From the NCBI RefSeq assembly GCF_028898845.1, contig NZ_CP118574.1, positions 6,297,001 through 6,361,000 on the forward strand: a stretch of 64,000 nt of DNA. The letters run 5' to 3'. Source of the DNA: Streptomyces sp. WZ-12 (GTDB taxonomy: Bacteria > Actinomycetota > Actinomycetes > Streptomycetales > Streptomycetaceae). The translations under genes were made by a program, and so were the position numbers. Below the pieces are notes generated by a model. The model had not been told where the DNA came from, did not search any database, and saw nothing but the letters and a program-made list of their open reading frames with translations. Numbering within the stretch: position 1 is the stretch's first letter; every line of letters starts with the position of its first letter. Of the stretch, positions 43,563 to 52,022 are shown piece by piece.

Positions 43563-43860
43563 AGGATCTACAGGAGATCGGGCAGAGGGTGAACGCTCGT
43601 CTCGAAGACTCCGGTGAGGAGCGGCAGGTGGAGTTCATGGGGCTGCTCAGCGCCGAGATCGTACTTGGTGGGCCCCGCCGAACCTGGAGGGCTTGGAGTG
43701 CCCGATCGGGCGTTGGTTCCGCGAGAACGGCCGCCTGGTGCCGATGCTTTGTGACCACACCTGGGAACTGGTGATGGCCTCGGAGAACTTTCCCCATGGG
43801 GGACGGTCCCTCGCCAGAGGGGCGGGCCCGCGCCCCGAACGATCCTTGAGGCTTTCCTGA
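43547..43860 (+). pseudogene. Possible remnant of a site-specific recombinase
   Basis: Two protein-like stretches in different frames follow each other: KDLQEIGQRVNARLEDSGEE (about 43560-43670), then LECPIGRWFRENGRLVP and TWELVMASENFPHGG (about 43690-43800). The arrangement recalls the C-terminal ends of actinobacterial recombinases, but I cannot be sure. It shows that the right part of the insertion is decayed. The rest of 42980-44061 holds nothing I can support. Confidence 0.35.
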
Positions 43861-44061
43861 AGAAAGCCCAAACCGGGGCCGCCCGGCCCGAGTTGAACGC
43901 CGAGTGCGGCTCTACGGGACTCATCGGGCGCTGGAGGTGCTGGGTGGCCTCTGGCCGATGGGAACGCGTCACGGAGGCCCTGAAGGGCGCGGAGGGCCTT
44001 CCTGCCGCGCCCCGTTACCCTCTCCCGTCAATGGTCCTGACGGGAGAGGTGAAGACAGGCG

Positions 44062-44766
44062 TCATCCTCGCGGCGAGTGTCCTCGCATGCCACGCCCAGG
44101 AATCGGCCCCTTCGGGACGGGCATGTTGCTCATCAGGTCGCCGAGGGCGCGCAGGCGGTCGTTGACGGCCGTCACCTGGGCGCCGGGGAGGACGCGCGGG
44201 AGCTTCAGCAGGTGGGTGCGGAGCTTCTTGAGCGGGACCTGGCCGTCGCCGTCGCCGACGATGACGTCGTGCACCGGGGCGTCCGCGACGGTGCGCGCCA
44301 TCCGCTTCTTCTCGGCGGCCAGCAGGCCGCGCAGCCGGTTCGGGTTGCCCTCGCCGACCAGGACGATGCCGGCCTTGCCGACGGCGCGGTGCACCACGTC
44401 CTGGCTGCGGTTCATCGCGACCGCGGGGGTCACCGTCCAGCCGCGGCCGACGTTCTCCAGGACGGCGGCCGCCGCACCGGGCTGGCCCTCCATCTGCCCG
44501 AAGGCCGCCCGCTCCGCGCGCCGGCCGAAGATGATCGCCATCGCGAGGAACGCCAGGACGAAGCCCAGGACGCCCGCGTAGACGGGGTGGCCGATCAGGA
44601 AGCCGATGGTGAGGAGCACGCCGAAGACGACGATGCCCGTGCCAGCGACGACAAGACCGACCTTGGAATCGACCCGACGGGTCATCTTGTAGGTCAGGGC
44701 GATCTGCTTCAGTCGCCCGGGGTTCTCAGCGCCGCCAGCGCCGGTTGAGTTTGCCTTCCTCGCCAT
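44062..44766 (-). CDS. DUF4191 membrane protein with replaced C terminus
   Basis: The 234-residue protein starts at ATG 44766 (MARKANST). Two membrane helices lie near residues 35-80 (VGLVVAGTGIVVFGVLLTIG, VLGFVLAFLAMAIIFG). A cytoplasmic domain follows with GRGWTVTPAVAMNRSQDVVH and DAPVHDVIVGDGDGQVPLKK. The normal ending [19 protein letters not shown], preserved at 41328-41389, has been exchanged for IPGRGMRGHSPRG by the rpoA-carrying insertion. Function of the family is unknown. It lies upstream of lipA and a small conserved gene in the usual Streptomyces order. Confidence 0.88.
   Translation of the reverse strand: MARKANSTGAGGAENPGRLKQIALTYKMTRRVDSKVGLVVAGTGIVVFGVLLTIGFLIGHPVYAGVLGFVLAFLAMAIIFGRRAERAAFGQMEGQPGAAAAVLENVGRGWTVTPAVAMNRSQDVVHRAVGKAGIVLVGEGNPNRLRGLLAAEKKRMARTVADAPVHDVIVGDGDGQVPLKKLRTHLLKLPRVLPGAQVTAVNDRLRALGDLMSNMPVPKGPIPGRGMRGHSPRG
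44102..44117. repeat. Right 16-bp direct repeat flanking the rpoA insertion
   Basis: ATCGGCCCCTTCGGGA, identical to 41374-41389, inside the DUF4191 coding sequence. Confidence 0.85.
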
Positions 44767-44776
44767 ACAGCGAAGT

Positions 44777-44992
44777 TTACGTGGCGTGCGGACGGCCGGT
44801 GGCCGCGGCCTCCAGGACGTACTCGGCGTCGTACCGGTCCTTGGCGCGGCGGCGGTCCTCCAGGACCGACGTCCAGGCGTTGCGGCGGGCGGTGCGCTGG
44901 CCGCCGCGGAGCAGGACGGCCTCGATGGCACGCAGGGCACCGGTGACGGAGGGGATGGGGCGGGCGGTGGCGCGAAGCGGCGCGGCCTCCAT
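44777..44992 (-). CDS. Small conserved hypothetical protein between lipA and the DUF4191 gene
   Basis: The 71-residue protein starts at ATG 44992 (MEAAPLRATARPIPSV), with GGGAG eleven bases upstream. It is basic and helical (GALRAIEAVLLRGGQRTARR, NAWTSVLEDRRRAKDRYDAE). The position just before the DUF4191 gene and after lipA is conserved in streptomycetes as far as I recall (SCO2195-like). Function is unknown. Longer upstream starts lack a ribosome site. Confidence 0.75.
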   Translation of the reverse strand: MEAAPLRATARPIPSVTGALRAIEAVLLRGGQRTARRNAWTSVLEDRRRAKDRYDAEYVLEAAATGRPHAT

Positions 44993-45123
44993 GGTGATGG
45001 TCTCCCTCGGACGAACGGAAGCGAACAGGGGGCGGGTGGGAGGTGTCGAACGGTGCGTGCATCCATCGTCACCGAAGGGTGTTACCAACGGATGACCTGC
45101 CGGTCAAACACCTATGAAACGTT

Positions 45124-45170
45124 GACGCGGCCCCCACACCCCCCTGCCGGGGGGAGTGCGGGGCCGCGTC
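45124..45170 (-). terminator. Terminator of lipA
   Basis: GACGCGGCCCC pairs with GGGGCCGCGTC, with an additional CCCCCC/GGGGGG pairing inside. It lies 45 bases after the lipA stop. Confidence 0.7.
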
Positions 45171-45214
45171 TCCCAAGCATGTGCCACGCTTCACAAGTTG
45201 GCGCGCCGGGCGCG

Positions 45215-46165
45215 TCAAACCGCCTGACTGGACGCCTCGACCTCGCGCCGCTCGATCGCCTGCTGGTACAGGCGGCCGGCGCGGTAGGAGGAGCGGACCA
45301 GCGGGCCGGACATGACGCCGGCGTAGCCGATCTCCTCGGCCTCCTCCTTGAGCTCCACGAACTCCTGGGGCTTGACCCAGCGCTCGATGGGGTGGTGGCG
45401 CACGGAGGGGCGCAGGTACTGGGTGATCGTGATCAGCTCGCAGCCCGCCTCGTGCAGGTCGGCCAGCGCCTGGCTGATCTCCTCGCGGGTCTCGCCCATG
45501 CCCAGGATCAGGTTGGACTTGGTGACCAGGCCGGCCTCGCGGGACTGGGTGATGACGTCGAGCGACCGCTCGTAGCGGAAGCCGGGGCGGATCCGCTTGA
45601 AGATCCGCGGGACCGTCTCGACGTTGTGGGCCAGCACCTCGGGACGGGAGGAGAAGACCTCGGCGAGCTGCTCGGGGATCGCGTTGAAGTCGGGGATGAG
45701 GAGCTCGACGCCGGTGTCGGGCATCGCGGCGTGGATCTGGCGGACGGTCTCGGCGTAGAGCCAGGCGCCGCCGTCCTCCAGGTCGTCGCGGGCGACGCCG
45801 GTGATGGTGGCGTACTTCAGGCCCATGGTCTGCACGGACTCGGCGACCCGGCGGGGCTCGTCGCGGTCCAGCGCCTGCGGCTTGCCGGTGTCGATCTGGC
45901 AGAAGTCGCAGCGGCGGGTGCACTGGTCACCGCCGATGAGGAAGGTCGCCTCGCGGTCCTCCCAGCACTCGAAGATGTTGGGACACCCCGCCTCCTGGCA
46001 GACCGTGTGCAGGCCCTCGCTCTTGACCAGGCCCTGGAGGTGGTTGTACTCGGGACCCATTTTCGCCCGGGTCTTGATCCACTCGGGCTTGCGCTCGATG
46101 GGGGTCTGACTGTTGCGGACCTCCAGGCGCAGCATCTTGCGTCCGTCGGGTGCGACTGCGGACAC
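45215..46165 (-). CDS. lipA: Lipoyl synthase (radical SAM)
   Basis: The 316-residue enzyme inserts two sulfurs into octanoyl groups bound to lipoyl domains such as those of the E2 protein at 60144-61880. The radical-SAM cluster is CTRRCDFC (Cys 82, 86, 89). The auxiliary cluster that donates sulfur is at Cys 56, 61 and 67 ([13 protein letters not shown]). The C-terminal RSSY motif ([11 protein letters not shown]) is present. The start is GTG 46165. It follows lipB by about 140 bases on the same strand, so the two are probably cotranscribed. Confidence 0.97.
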   Translation of the reverse strand: MSAVAPDGRKMLRLEVRNSQTPIERKPEWIKTRAKMGPEYNHLQGLVKSEGLHTVCQEAGCPNIFECWEDREATFLIGGDQCTRRCDFCQIDTGKPQALDRDEPRRVAESVQTMGLKYATITGVARDDLEDGGAWLYAETVRQIHAAMPDTGVELLIPDFNAIPEQLAEVFSSRPEVLAHNVETVPRIFKRIRPGFRYERSLDVITQSREAGLVTKSNLILGMGETREEISQALADLHEAGCELITITQYLRPSVRHHPIERWVKPQEFVELKEEAEEIGYAGVMSGPLVRSSYRAGRLYQQAIERREVEASSQAV

Positions 46166-46306
46166 GTCGGCTCCCTAACAACTTCGATTCTTCGACGTAC
46201 ACCAGGGTACGCCCGTCAATTCGCACGCAGATCCGCGTGCGGGTCGTGCTCGGCCAACCTCCGGGGGGAGGAGGGCATTCCCGCGGGCCGGACCGCGGGG
46301 CGGGGG

Positions 46307-47122
46307 TCAGAGCGCGCGCGGGAGGAGCTCGGCGTTCTCCAGGACGTCCCGCAGGTGTTTCTCGACGACCGGGAGGACCTCGGCGATGGTGATCTCGCGG
46401 CCCAACTCGCTGGAGAGCGAGGCGACACCGGCGTCCCGGATGCCGCAGGGCACGATCTTGTCGAACGAGGTGGTGTCCGGATTCACATTGAGGGCGAAGC
46501 CGTGCATGGTGACGCCCTTGGCGACGCGGATGCCGATGGCGGCCAGCTTGCGGTCCTCGCGGCGCTGGCCGGCGTTGGACGGCGCGTACTCCGGGCCGTT
46601 CAGCCGCGGGTCGAAGAGCTCGTCGGTGGCCCGCGGGTCGAAGTCGAGCTGGAGGCCGCCCAGGGCCGGCCGTTGCTCGACCGGGTCGCCCAGGACCCAC
46701 ACGCCACTGCGGCCCTCGACGCGGGTGCCCTCGACGCCGAAGTCGGCGCAGACCCGGATCAGGGCCTCCTCCAGCCGGCGCACGTGTGCGACCACGTCGA
46801 CCGGGCGCGGCAGCTTCTGGATCGGGTAGCCGACCAGTTGGCCGGGGCCGTGCCAGGTGATCTTCCCGCCGCGGTCCACGTCGACGACCGGGGTGCCGTC
46901 CAGCGGCCGCTCGTCGTCGGAGGTGCGCCGCCCCGCCGTGTAGACGGCCCGGTGCTCCAAGAGCAGGCAGGTGTCGGGGATCTCGTCGGCGAAGCGGGCG
47001 GCGTGGATCCTGCGCTGCTCCTGCCAGGCCGGTTCGTACTCGACGGCGTCCGCGCCGAAGCCCAGACGGACGAAGCGCAGCCCCTCGGGTGCGGGGGTCT
47101 CCCCCCGAGAGATCGCAGTCAC
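46307..47122 (-). CDS. lipB: Octanoyl-ACP:protein N-octanoyltransferase
   Basis: The 271-residue enzyme moves octanoate from acyl carrier protein to lipoyl domains, the step before LipA. Catalytic residues are Cys226 in [10 protein letters not shown] and Lys202 in [11 protein letters not shown]. The substrate-binding block [18 protein letters not shown] is near residue 85. An insertion of about 40 residues after SGVWVLG makes it longer than the E. coli enzyme. The start is GTG 47122, with AAGGGGAGC upstream; a longer reading to 47212 is not conserved. Confidence 0.96.
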   Translation of the reverse strand: MTAISRGETPAPEGLRFVRLGFGADAVEYEPAWQEQRRIHAARFADEIPDTCLLLEHRAVYTAGRRTSDDERPLDGTPVVDVDRGGKITWHGPGQLVGYPIQKLPRPVDVVAHVRRLEEALIRVCADFGVEGTRVEGRSGVWVLGDPVEQRPALGGLQLDFDPRATDELFDPRLNGPEYAPSNAGQRREDRKLAAIGIRVAKGVTMHGFALNVNPDTTSFDKIVPCGIRDAGVASLSSELGREITIAEVLPVVEKHLRDVLENAELLPRAL

Positions 47123-47434
47123 GGCAGCTCCCCTTCGAACCTTGTCGCAGTTCCATGCGACGTCGCGTGCCTCTTTCGGGGCACTTCCGATTGCCTCTCG
47201 CGCCCATGCCACTGTACGGCCGCCGTGTGCGCCCCCAGCACGGGGCCGGTGCGCCGTGCGGCCGCCGACGCGCCTGTGACGTGCTCACACGATCGGATGA
47301 ACGCGGGTCAGAGGCGGCGAGAACGGCGCCGAAGGCCGTTACATTCACGCCGTTCCACAAGGGCGAAGAGCATGCCGGACGGGGTCAGTCGAGCCCGGCG
47401 GCCCGGCCCGGAAGGCAGGAGACCGGAAAAGCTG
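47123..47434. other. Divergent promoter region between lipB and the NsdA-like gene
   Basis: A gap of 312 bases. It must hold promoters for both genes. No ORF with a ribosome site was found and no operator could be recognised. Confidence 0.5.
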
Positions 47435-48886
47435 ATGACGGAACGACCCCCGCACCACACGCCCAATCGGCAGCTCGCCGCGCTCATCGCCGAGGCGGGC
47501 TTCTCCAACGCAGGGCTGGCCAGACGGGTTGATCAACTGGGCATCGAGCACGGCCTCGACCTGCGCTACGACAAGACCTCGGTGACGCGTTGGCTGCGCG
47601 GGCAGCAGCCCAGAGGCACCACCCCCGCCCTGATCGCGGAGGTCTTCACCCGCCGGCTGGGGCGCCGGCTGTCCGCCCAGGACCTCGGCCTGGACGCCTG
47701 TGCGCCGGTGTACGCGGGGCTGGAGTTCGCCTCGGTCCCGACCGAGGCGGTGGACATCGTCAGCGGGCTGTGGCGCAAGGACTCCGGCAGCCATGCCGAG
47801 CTCCGCAAGATCGCGTTCACCCCGGCCGGGCTGGTGGTGCCGAGCCGGGACTGGCTGATCGGCCGGCCCGACGAACGGGTCGCGCACGGCGACCAGTCGG
47901 TCGAGGACCGGGTGCCCCTCCAGGGCCGGCCGTTGGCGGTGCCCCGGCAGCGCCAGACCGAGCGGGTGGACCGCGTCCAGGGCAGCCGGGTCACCTCCGG
48001 CGACATCGCGGCGCTGCGCTCGGTCGGTGAGCTGTTCCGCGCCCTGGACCACGCCTACGGCGGCGGCCACGCCCGTCAGGCGCTGGTGCGCTATCTGGAG
48101 CACGAGGCCGAGCCGATGCTCCGCGGCACCTACGGGGAGGCGGTCGGCCGCCGGCTGTTCGCGGCCGCCGCCGACCTGACCCGGCTGGCCGGCTGGACCT
48201 CCTACGACATCGCCGCGCACGGCCTGGCGCAGCGGTACTTCGTCCAGGCGCTGCGGCTCTCCCAGGCAGCCGGGGACCGGGCGTACGGCGCCTACGTCCT
48301 GGTGACGATGAGCCGGCAGGCGGTCTATCTGGGCCACGGCAGGGAGGCCGTCCAACTGGCGCGCGTCGCCCAACAGGGCGTCGGCAGCAGCGTCCCGCCC
48401 ACGGTGCAGGCGCTGTTGCACGCCGCCGAGGCGCGCGGCCACGGTGTGCTGGGCGAGGTCCGGGCCTGCACGGCCGCGCTGGCCCGCGCCGAACGGTCCC
48501 TGGAGAGCGCCCGCCCCGGGGACGACACCCCGTACTGGGCGCGCTTCTTCGACGAGGCACAGCTCGCCGACGAGCTCGCGCACTGCCACCGCGATCTTCA
48601 GCAGTACCGCGCCGCCTCCCAGCACGCCGAGCGCTCCCTGCAACTGCGCGCCGCCGGGTTCGCCCGCAGCCGGCTGTTCTGCCGGGTGGTGCTGGCCACC
48701 GCGCGGCTGGGCCTGGGCGAGCTGGAGCAGGCGTGCACCCTGGGCGCCGAGGCGGCCCTGCAGGCGTCCGAGATGCGGTCGGTGCGGGCGCACGAGTACG
48801 TCCGGGACTTCGAGCGCCGGTTGGAGCCCTATCGGGACGCCGCGGCGGTGCGCGGCTACCGGGAGCGGGTGGCGGCCCTGGGGTGA
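47435..48886 (+). CDS. NsdA-like regulator (HTH plus TPR-like helices)
   Basis: The 483-residue protein starts at ATG 47435 (MTERPPHHTPNRQL). The N-terminal HTH region is residues about 11-70 (NAGLARRVDQLGIE, DKTSVTRWLRGQQPRG, EVFTRRLGRRLSAQDLGLD). The remainder is pairs of helices such as YGEAVGRRLFAAAADLTRLA and AHGLAQRYFVQALRLSQAAG. It resembles NsdA-type proteins that negatively affect differentiation and antibiotic production in Streptomyces. It is divergent from lipB. The specific targets are unknown. Confidence 0.83.
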   Translation: MTERPPHHTPNRQLAALIAEAGFSNAGLARRVDQLGIEHGLDLRYDKTSVTRWLRGQQPRGTTPALIAEVFTRRLGRRLSAQDLGLDACAPVYAGLEFASVPTEAVDIVSGLWRKDSGSHAELRKIAFTPAGLVVPSRDWLIGRPDERVAHGDQSVEDRVPLQGRPLAVPRQRQTERVDRVQGSRVTSGDIAALRSVGELFRALDHAYGGGHARQALVRYLEHEAEPMLRGTYGEAVGRRLFAAAADLTRLAGWTSYDIAAHGLAQRYFVQALRLSQAAGDRAYGAYVLVTMSRQAVYLGHGREAVQLARVAQQGVGSSVPPTVQALLHAAEARGHGVLGEVRACTAALARAERSLESARPGDDTPYWARFFDEAQLADELAHCHRDLQQYRAASQHAERSLQLRAAGFARSRLFCRVVLATARLGLGELEQACTLGAEAALQASEMRSVRAHEYVRDFERRLEPYRDAAAVRGYRERVAALG

Positions 48887-48910
48887 GCGGCGGGCGGCGC
48901 GGCGGCCCGG

Positions 48911-50182
48911 TCACGCCGCCGCCCGCACCGCGTCCGATTCCGGGCGGGCCGGCAGGCCGAAGTCCTGGAGCAGCGCGCGGGCGGCGCGGTGGCCGGAGCG
49001 CAGCGCCCCCTGGAGCGTGCTGGTGTCCCGGTGGTCGCCGCAGACGTACAGCCCGGACAGCACCCGCACCGCGCGCTGCGGGTCGTGCGGGACGGCCATC
49101 GCGGGCACCGCGTACGGGTCGTGATGGCCCGTCAGCAACTGCCAGTCGTCGCCCCGCATCCCGTAGATCCGGTCGAGCTGCGGCCGGACGGTCTTGTCGA
49201 GGGCGTCCAGGGGCAGCGCCGCGGCGGCGCCGAGGACGACCGTGGTGACCAGCGGGCGGCCGGGCGGGGTGCGCGACGGGTCGATCGCGCCGGCCAGGTA
49301 GCTGAAGCCGACCGGGCCGTCCGTGGGCAGGATCAGCGCGGTGTCCCGGCCGGGGCCGCCGCGGGCGCCGGCGGGGGCGGACGCGGTGTGGTGCAGCACC
49401 GTCACCGGGTGGAAGGCGGGCAGCCGCAGCCCGGGCAGGAGGCGGGCGGCGTCCCGCGCGCCGGTCGCCACCAGCACCGCCCGGCACGGTATCCGGCCGT
49501 GCTCGCGGGTGCCGACCCCGTTGGTGTCGACGGCCGTGACCGTCACCGACGTCCGCACCGTGCCCGGCGGCAGGCCGGCCGCCAGCAGTTCGGGGACGGC
49601 ACAGGCGCCGCCCGCCGGGAGCGTCAACCGCCCCTCGGCGAACGCCCGCAGCACCTGCGCGGCGCCCCGGCTGGAGCCGAGCAGCCGGGGATCGCACAGC
49701 AGCGCGCCCAACAGCGGCCGCAGGAAGGTGTCGTGGGTGCGCGGCGGGAACGCCGGGCGGCCGGCCAGCGCGTCGCTGACCGGGCGGTCGGGCGGCGGGG
49801 CGGTGGCGGAACGCTCGGTGCGGCGGTCGGCGCGCGTGAGGGCGCGCGCCGCGGAGAGTGCGCCCCTTGTGCTCCGCAACGGGCTGACGCGGTGGGTTCG
49901 TTGGCCGTTGTGCAGGCTCAAGCCGGCCCCGAACGGGCGCAGTGGCAGCTCCGCCAGGCCGGGTGTCCGGCGCAAGGCGGTCGGTGAGACCGCCAGCGGG
50001 CGGCCGCAGTGGTCCAGGCGGAAGCCGTCCACCTCGTCGGTGACGGACCGGCCGCCGACCCGCGACGTGGCCTCCAGGACGGTGACCGTGAGCCCGGCCC
50101 CGGTCAGATGGCGGGCGGCGGCGAGACCGGCTGGCCCGGCCCCCACGATGACGACGTCGACGGCCGATGCGGTGCGCAGCAC
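48911..50182 (-). CDS. FAD-dependent oxidoreductase (amine oxidase/phytoene desaturase-like fold)
   Basis: The 423-residue protein has a dinucleotide-binding fingerprint at the N terminus, VDVVIVGAGPAGLAAARHL, followed by TVLEATSRVGGRS (adenosine-contacting Glu). The C-terminal FAD motif is LSGLYVCGDHRDTSTLQGAL, typical of the flavin amine oxidase superfamily. The middle gives no hint of substrate. The start is GTG 50182, with GGGAGGGG upstream. It is convergent with the NsdA-like gene (24 bases apart) and on the same strand as the TIGR01777 gene upstream. Confidence 0.88.
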   Translation of the reverse strand: MLRTASAVDVVIVGAGPAGLAAARHLTGAGLTVTVLEATSRVGGRSVTDEVDGFRLDHCGRPLAVSPTALRRTPGLAELPLRPFGAGLSLHNGQRTHRVSPLRSTRGALSAARALTRADRRTERSATAPPPDRPVSDALAGRPAFPPRTHDTFLRPLLGALLCDPRLLGSSRGAAQVLRAFAEGRLTLPAGGACAVPELLAAGLPPGTVRTSVTVTAVDTNGVGTREHGRIPCRAVLVATGARDAARLLPGLRLPAFHPVTVLHHTASAPAGARGGPGRDTALILPTDGPVGFSYLAGAIDPSRTPPGRPLVTTVVLGAAAALPLDALDKTVRPQLDRIYGMRGDDWQLLTGHHDPYAVPAMAVPHDPQRAVRVLSGLYVCGDHRDTSTLQGALRSGHRAARALLQDFGLPARPESDAVRAAA

Positions 50183-50356
50183 ATGCCCCTCCCGAGGTCG
50201 GTCCCAGCGGCAGCGCACGGATCTCCTGCCCGGTGTGGCCGTCCGGGAAGCCCAGTGGTGTGTCCGAGGACCGTAAGGAGCACCGCGGCCCGGCCGACAG
50301 GGGCGCCCTGGGGGCGCGTCGGTGCGTCCCGTTGCCACCCCCTGGCCCCGGCCGCC

Positions 50357-51250
50357 CTACGACCCCAGGGCGGCCCGCACCGCGTCGGTGATCCGGGGAT
50401 GCGCGAAGGCGAATCCGGAGTCCAACAGCCGCCGCGGAACGATCCGTTGGCTGCCCAGCACATCGCCCGCGAACTCCCCGAGGGCCAGCCGCAGCACCGG
50501 CGCGGGCACGGTGCACAGCGTCGGGCGGCGCAGCAGATGGCCCATCACCGCCGTCGCCTCCCGGTTGGTGACCGGCTCCGGGGCGGTGAGGTTGACCGGT
50601 CCGGACAGCTCCTCGGTGGCCAGCAGGTGGCGCAGCGCCGCGAGGTGGTCCCGCAGGGAGATGAAGCTCCAGTACTGGCTGCCGTCGCCGAGCCGGCCGC
50701 CCAACCCCAGCCGGAAGAGCGGGAAGAGCCGCCCCCAGGCGCCCCCGGAGCGCGCCACGACCAGGCCGGTGCGGGCGAAGACGGTCCGGATGCCGGCGTC
50801 CAGCGCGGGCGTCGCGGCGTCCTCCCAGGCCACGCAGAGCTCCGGCAGGAAACCGGTGCCGGCCGGCGCGGCCTCGTCCGTGCGCCGGTCCCCGGTGTCG
50901 CCGTAGTAGCCGATCGCGCTGCCCGAGACGAAGACCCGCGGCGGGACGTCCAGCGCGGCCAGCGCGGTGGCCAGCGTCCGGGTGCCCAACACCCGGCTGT
51001 CGCGCAGCTCTTGCTTGTACGCGGCGGTCCAGCGGTGGTCGGCGACGCCCGCCCCGGCGAGGTGGACCACCGCCTCGCAGCCGTCCAGCGCGGCCGGGTC
51101 GAGCCAGCCCCCCTTGGGGTCCCAGGTCACCTCGTCGGCGGCCGCCGGCTGCCGACGGACGAGCCGGACGACGTCGTGGCCGTCCGCGCGCAGGTTACGG
51201 ACGAGGGCCGTGCCGATGAGTCCGGTCGAGCCGGTGATCGCGATCCGCAT
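50357..51250 (-). CDS. TIGR01777-family NAD(P)-dependent epimerase-like protein
   Basis: The 297-residue protein begins MRIAITGSTGLIGTALVRNL, an extended-SDR nucleotide site. HLAGAGVADHRWTAAYKQEL follows, with SGSAIGYYGDTGDRR carrying the active-site Tyr region. The C terminus NREATAVMGHLLRRPTL is the DUF1731-like part of this family, related to E. coli YfcH. Its substrate is unknown. The gene is on the same strand as the FAD oxidoreductase; cotranscription is possible across the 174-base gap. Confidence 0.92.
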   Translation of the reverse strand: MRIAITGSTGLIGTALVRNLRADGHDVVRLVRRQPAAADEVTWDPKGGWLDPAALDGCEAVVHLAGAGVADHRWTAAYKQELRDSRVLGTRTLATALAALDVPPRVFVSGSAIGYYGDTGDRRTDEAAPAGTGFLPELCVAWEDAATPALDAGIRTVFARTGLVVARSGGAWGRLFPLFRLGLGGRLGDGSQYWSFISLRDHLAALRHLLATEELSGPVNLTAPEPVTNREATAVMGHLLRRPTLCTVPAPVLRLALGEFAGDVLGSQRIVPRRLLDSGFAFAHPRITDAVRAALGS

Positions 51251-51335
51251 GGGGCCATCCTGCCCGCAACTCCGGGCGGCACGGGGGAGGGCGGGGCCTG
51301 GGACCCGTCCGACGGAGCAGAGCCGGGGACCGGCC

Positions 51336-51854
51336 CTAGCGACGGAAGCGGTCCCACAGTCGCGGGAGGCGCTCGGCCAGGGCCGCGTCGTCCTCGATGT
51401 CGACGTAGGGGCCGAGCGGTTCGGGCGGCGGCGGGGGCAGGCCGAGGTCGGGCAGGTCGGTGCCGGTCAGTTGCTCGTACGCCTCGTCGGCCGCGTAGCC
51501 CAGGTCCTCGGCGTCGCCGTCGGCGTCCTCGTCGAAGTGGGGCAGCAGGGCGGCGAGGTGGTCCGGATCGTGCAGTGCGCCCTCGAAGGCGTGCCGGCCC
51601 CGGCCGATCAGCCAGCAGCGGAAGGCGTCGAAGGCGTCGTCGCTCGCGCCGTCCAGCAGCACCGCGGCGGCCGCCCACAGGTCCCAGGTGTACGCCCGGT
51701 TGTAGCGCGCCTCGAAGTGCCGGGCGAAGTCCAGCACCCGGTCCGGGTCGAGGCGGAGCAGCCGGTCGACCAGCGCGTCGGCCTGCTCCTCGGGGTCGCC
51801 CGCGGAGTCCGCGCGGGAGCCGTCGATCAGCTCCCAGAACTCCGTCTCGTCCAT
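51336..51854 (-). CDS. DUF4240 domain protein
   Basis: The 172-residue protein starts at ATG 51854 with MDETEFWELIDGSRADSAGD, the characteristic DUF4240 opening. It continues with a helical core (LDPDRVLDFARHFEARYNRA, DAFDAFRCWLIGRGRHAFEG). The C terminus is acidic and Pro-rich. The family occurs near WGR-type and other accessory proteins and has no established function. It lies between the TIGR01777 gene and the divergent sigma-like paralogue. Confidence 0.88.
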   Translation of the reverse strand: MDETEFWELIDGSRADSAGDPEEQADALVDRLLRLDPDRVLDFARHFEARYNRAYTWDLWAAAAVLLDGASDDAFDAFRCWLIGRGRHAFEGALHDPDHLAALLPHFDEDADGDAEDLGYAADEAYEQLTGTDLPDLGLPPPPPEPLGPYVDIEDDAALAERLPRLWDRFRR

Positions 51855-52022
51855 CACCGCTCCAGCATCGGCCCTGGCGCCGCGGCCCGCACGCGGAGTG
51901 CCCCCGGGGCCCGCGGGGCGGTGACCGGGCCGGGACTCCCTCGTTGTGTGGCATGCAACGACGGCAGACCAGACCACCAGAAATCCCCCATCGCACTCCC
52001 ACTCCGTGAAGGGCGCCCCGCC

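Larger units (their letters stand above)
41390..44101. mobile_element. 2.7-kb insertion carrying rpoA and a CarD-like gene
   Basis: It interrupts the last codons of a DUF4191 gene and is flanked by a 16-bp direct repeat. Contents from left: a complete rpoA on the minus strand; a CarD-like small gene on the plus strand; then remnants of a NUDIX gene and of what may be a recombinase. No intact transposase or integrase is present and no terminal inverted repeats were found by eye, so the mechanism is unknown. Confidence 0.8.

Noticed and set aside
41374..44117. The 16-bp repeat as a chance result of repeated PKG codons
   Set aside because: The match is exact over 16 bases at both junctions, and removing one copy with the insert restores a single reading frame. 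Microhomology is possible but chance is unlikely.
44786..47434. Very long plus-strand open frame leading into the NsdA-like gene
   Set aside because: It is antisense to lipA and lipB; the real gene starts at 47435 with a ribosome site and conserved sequence.
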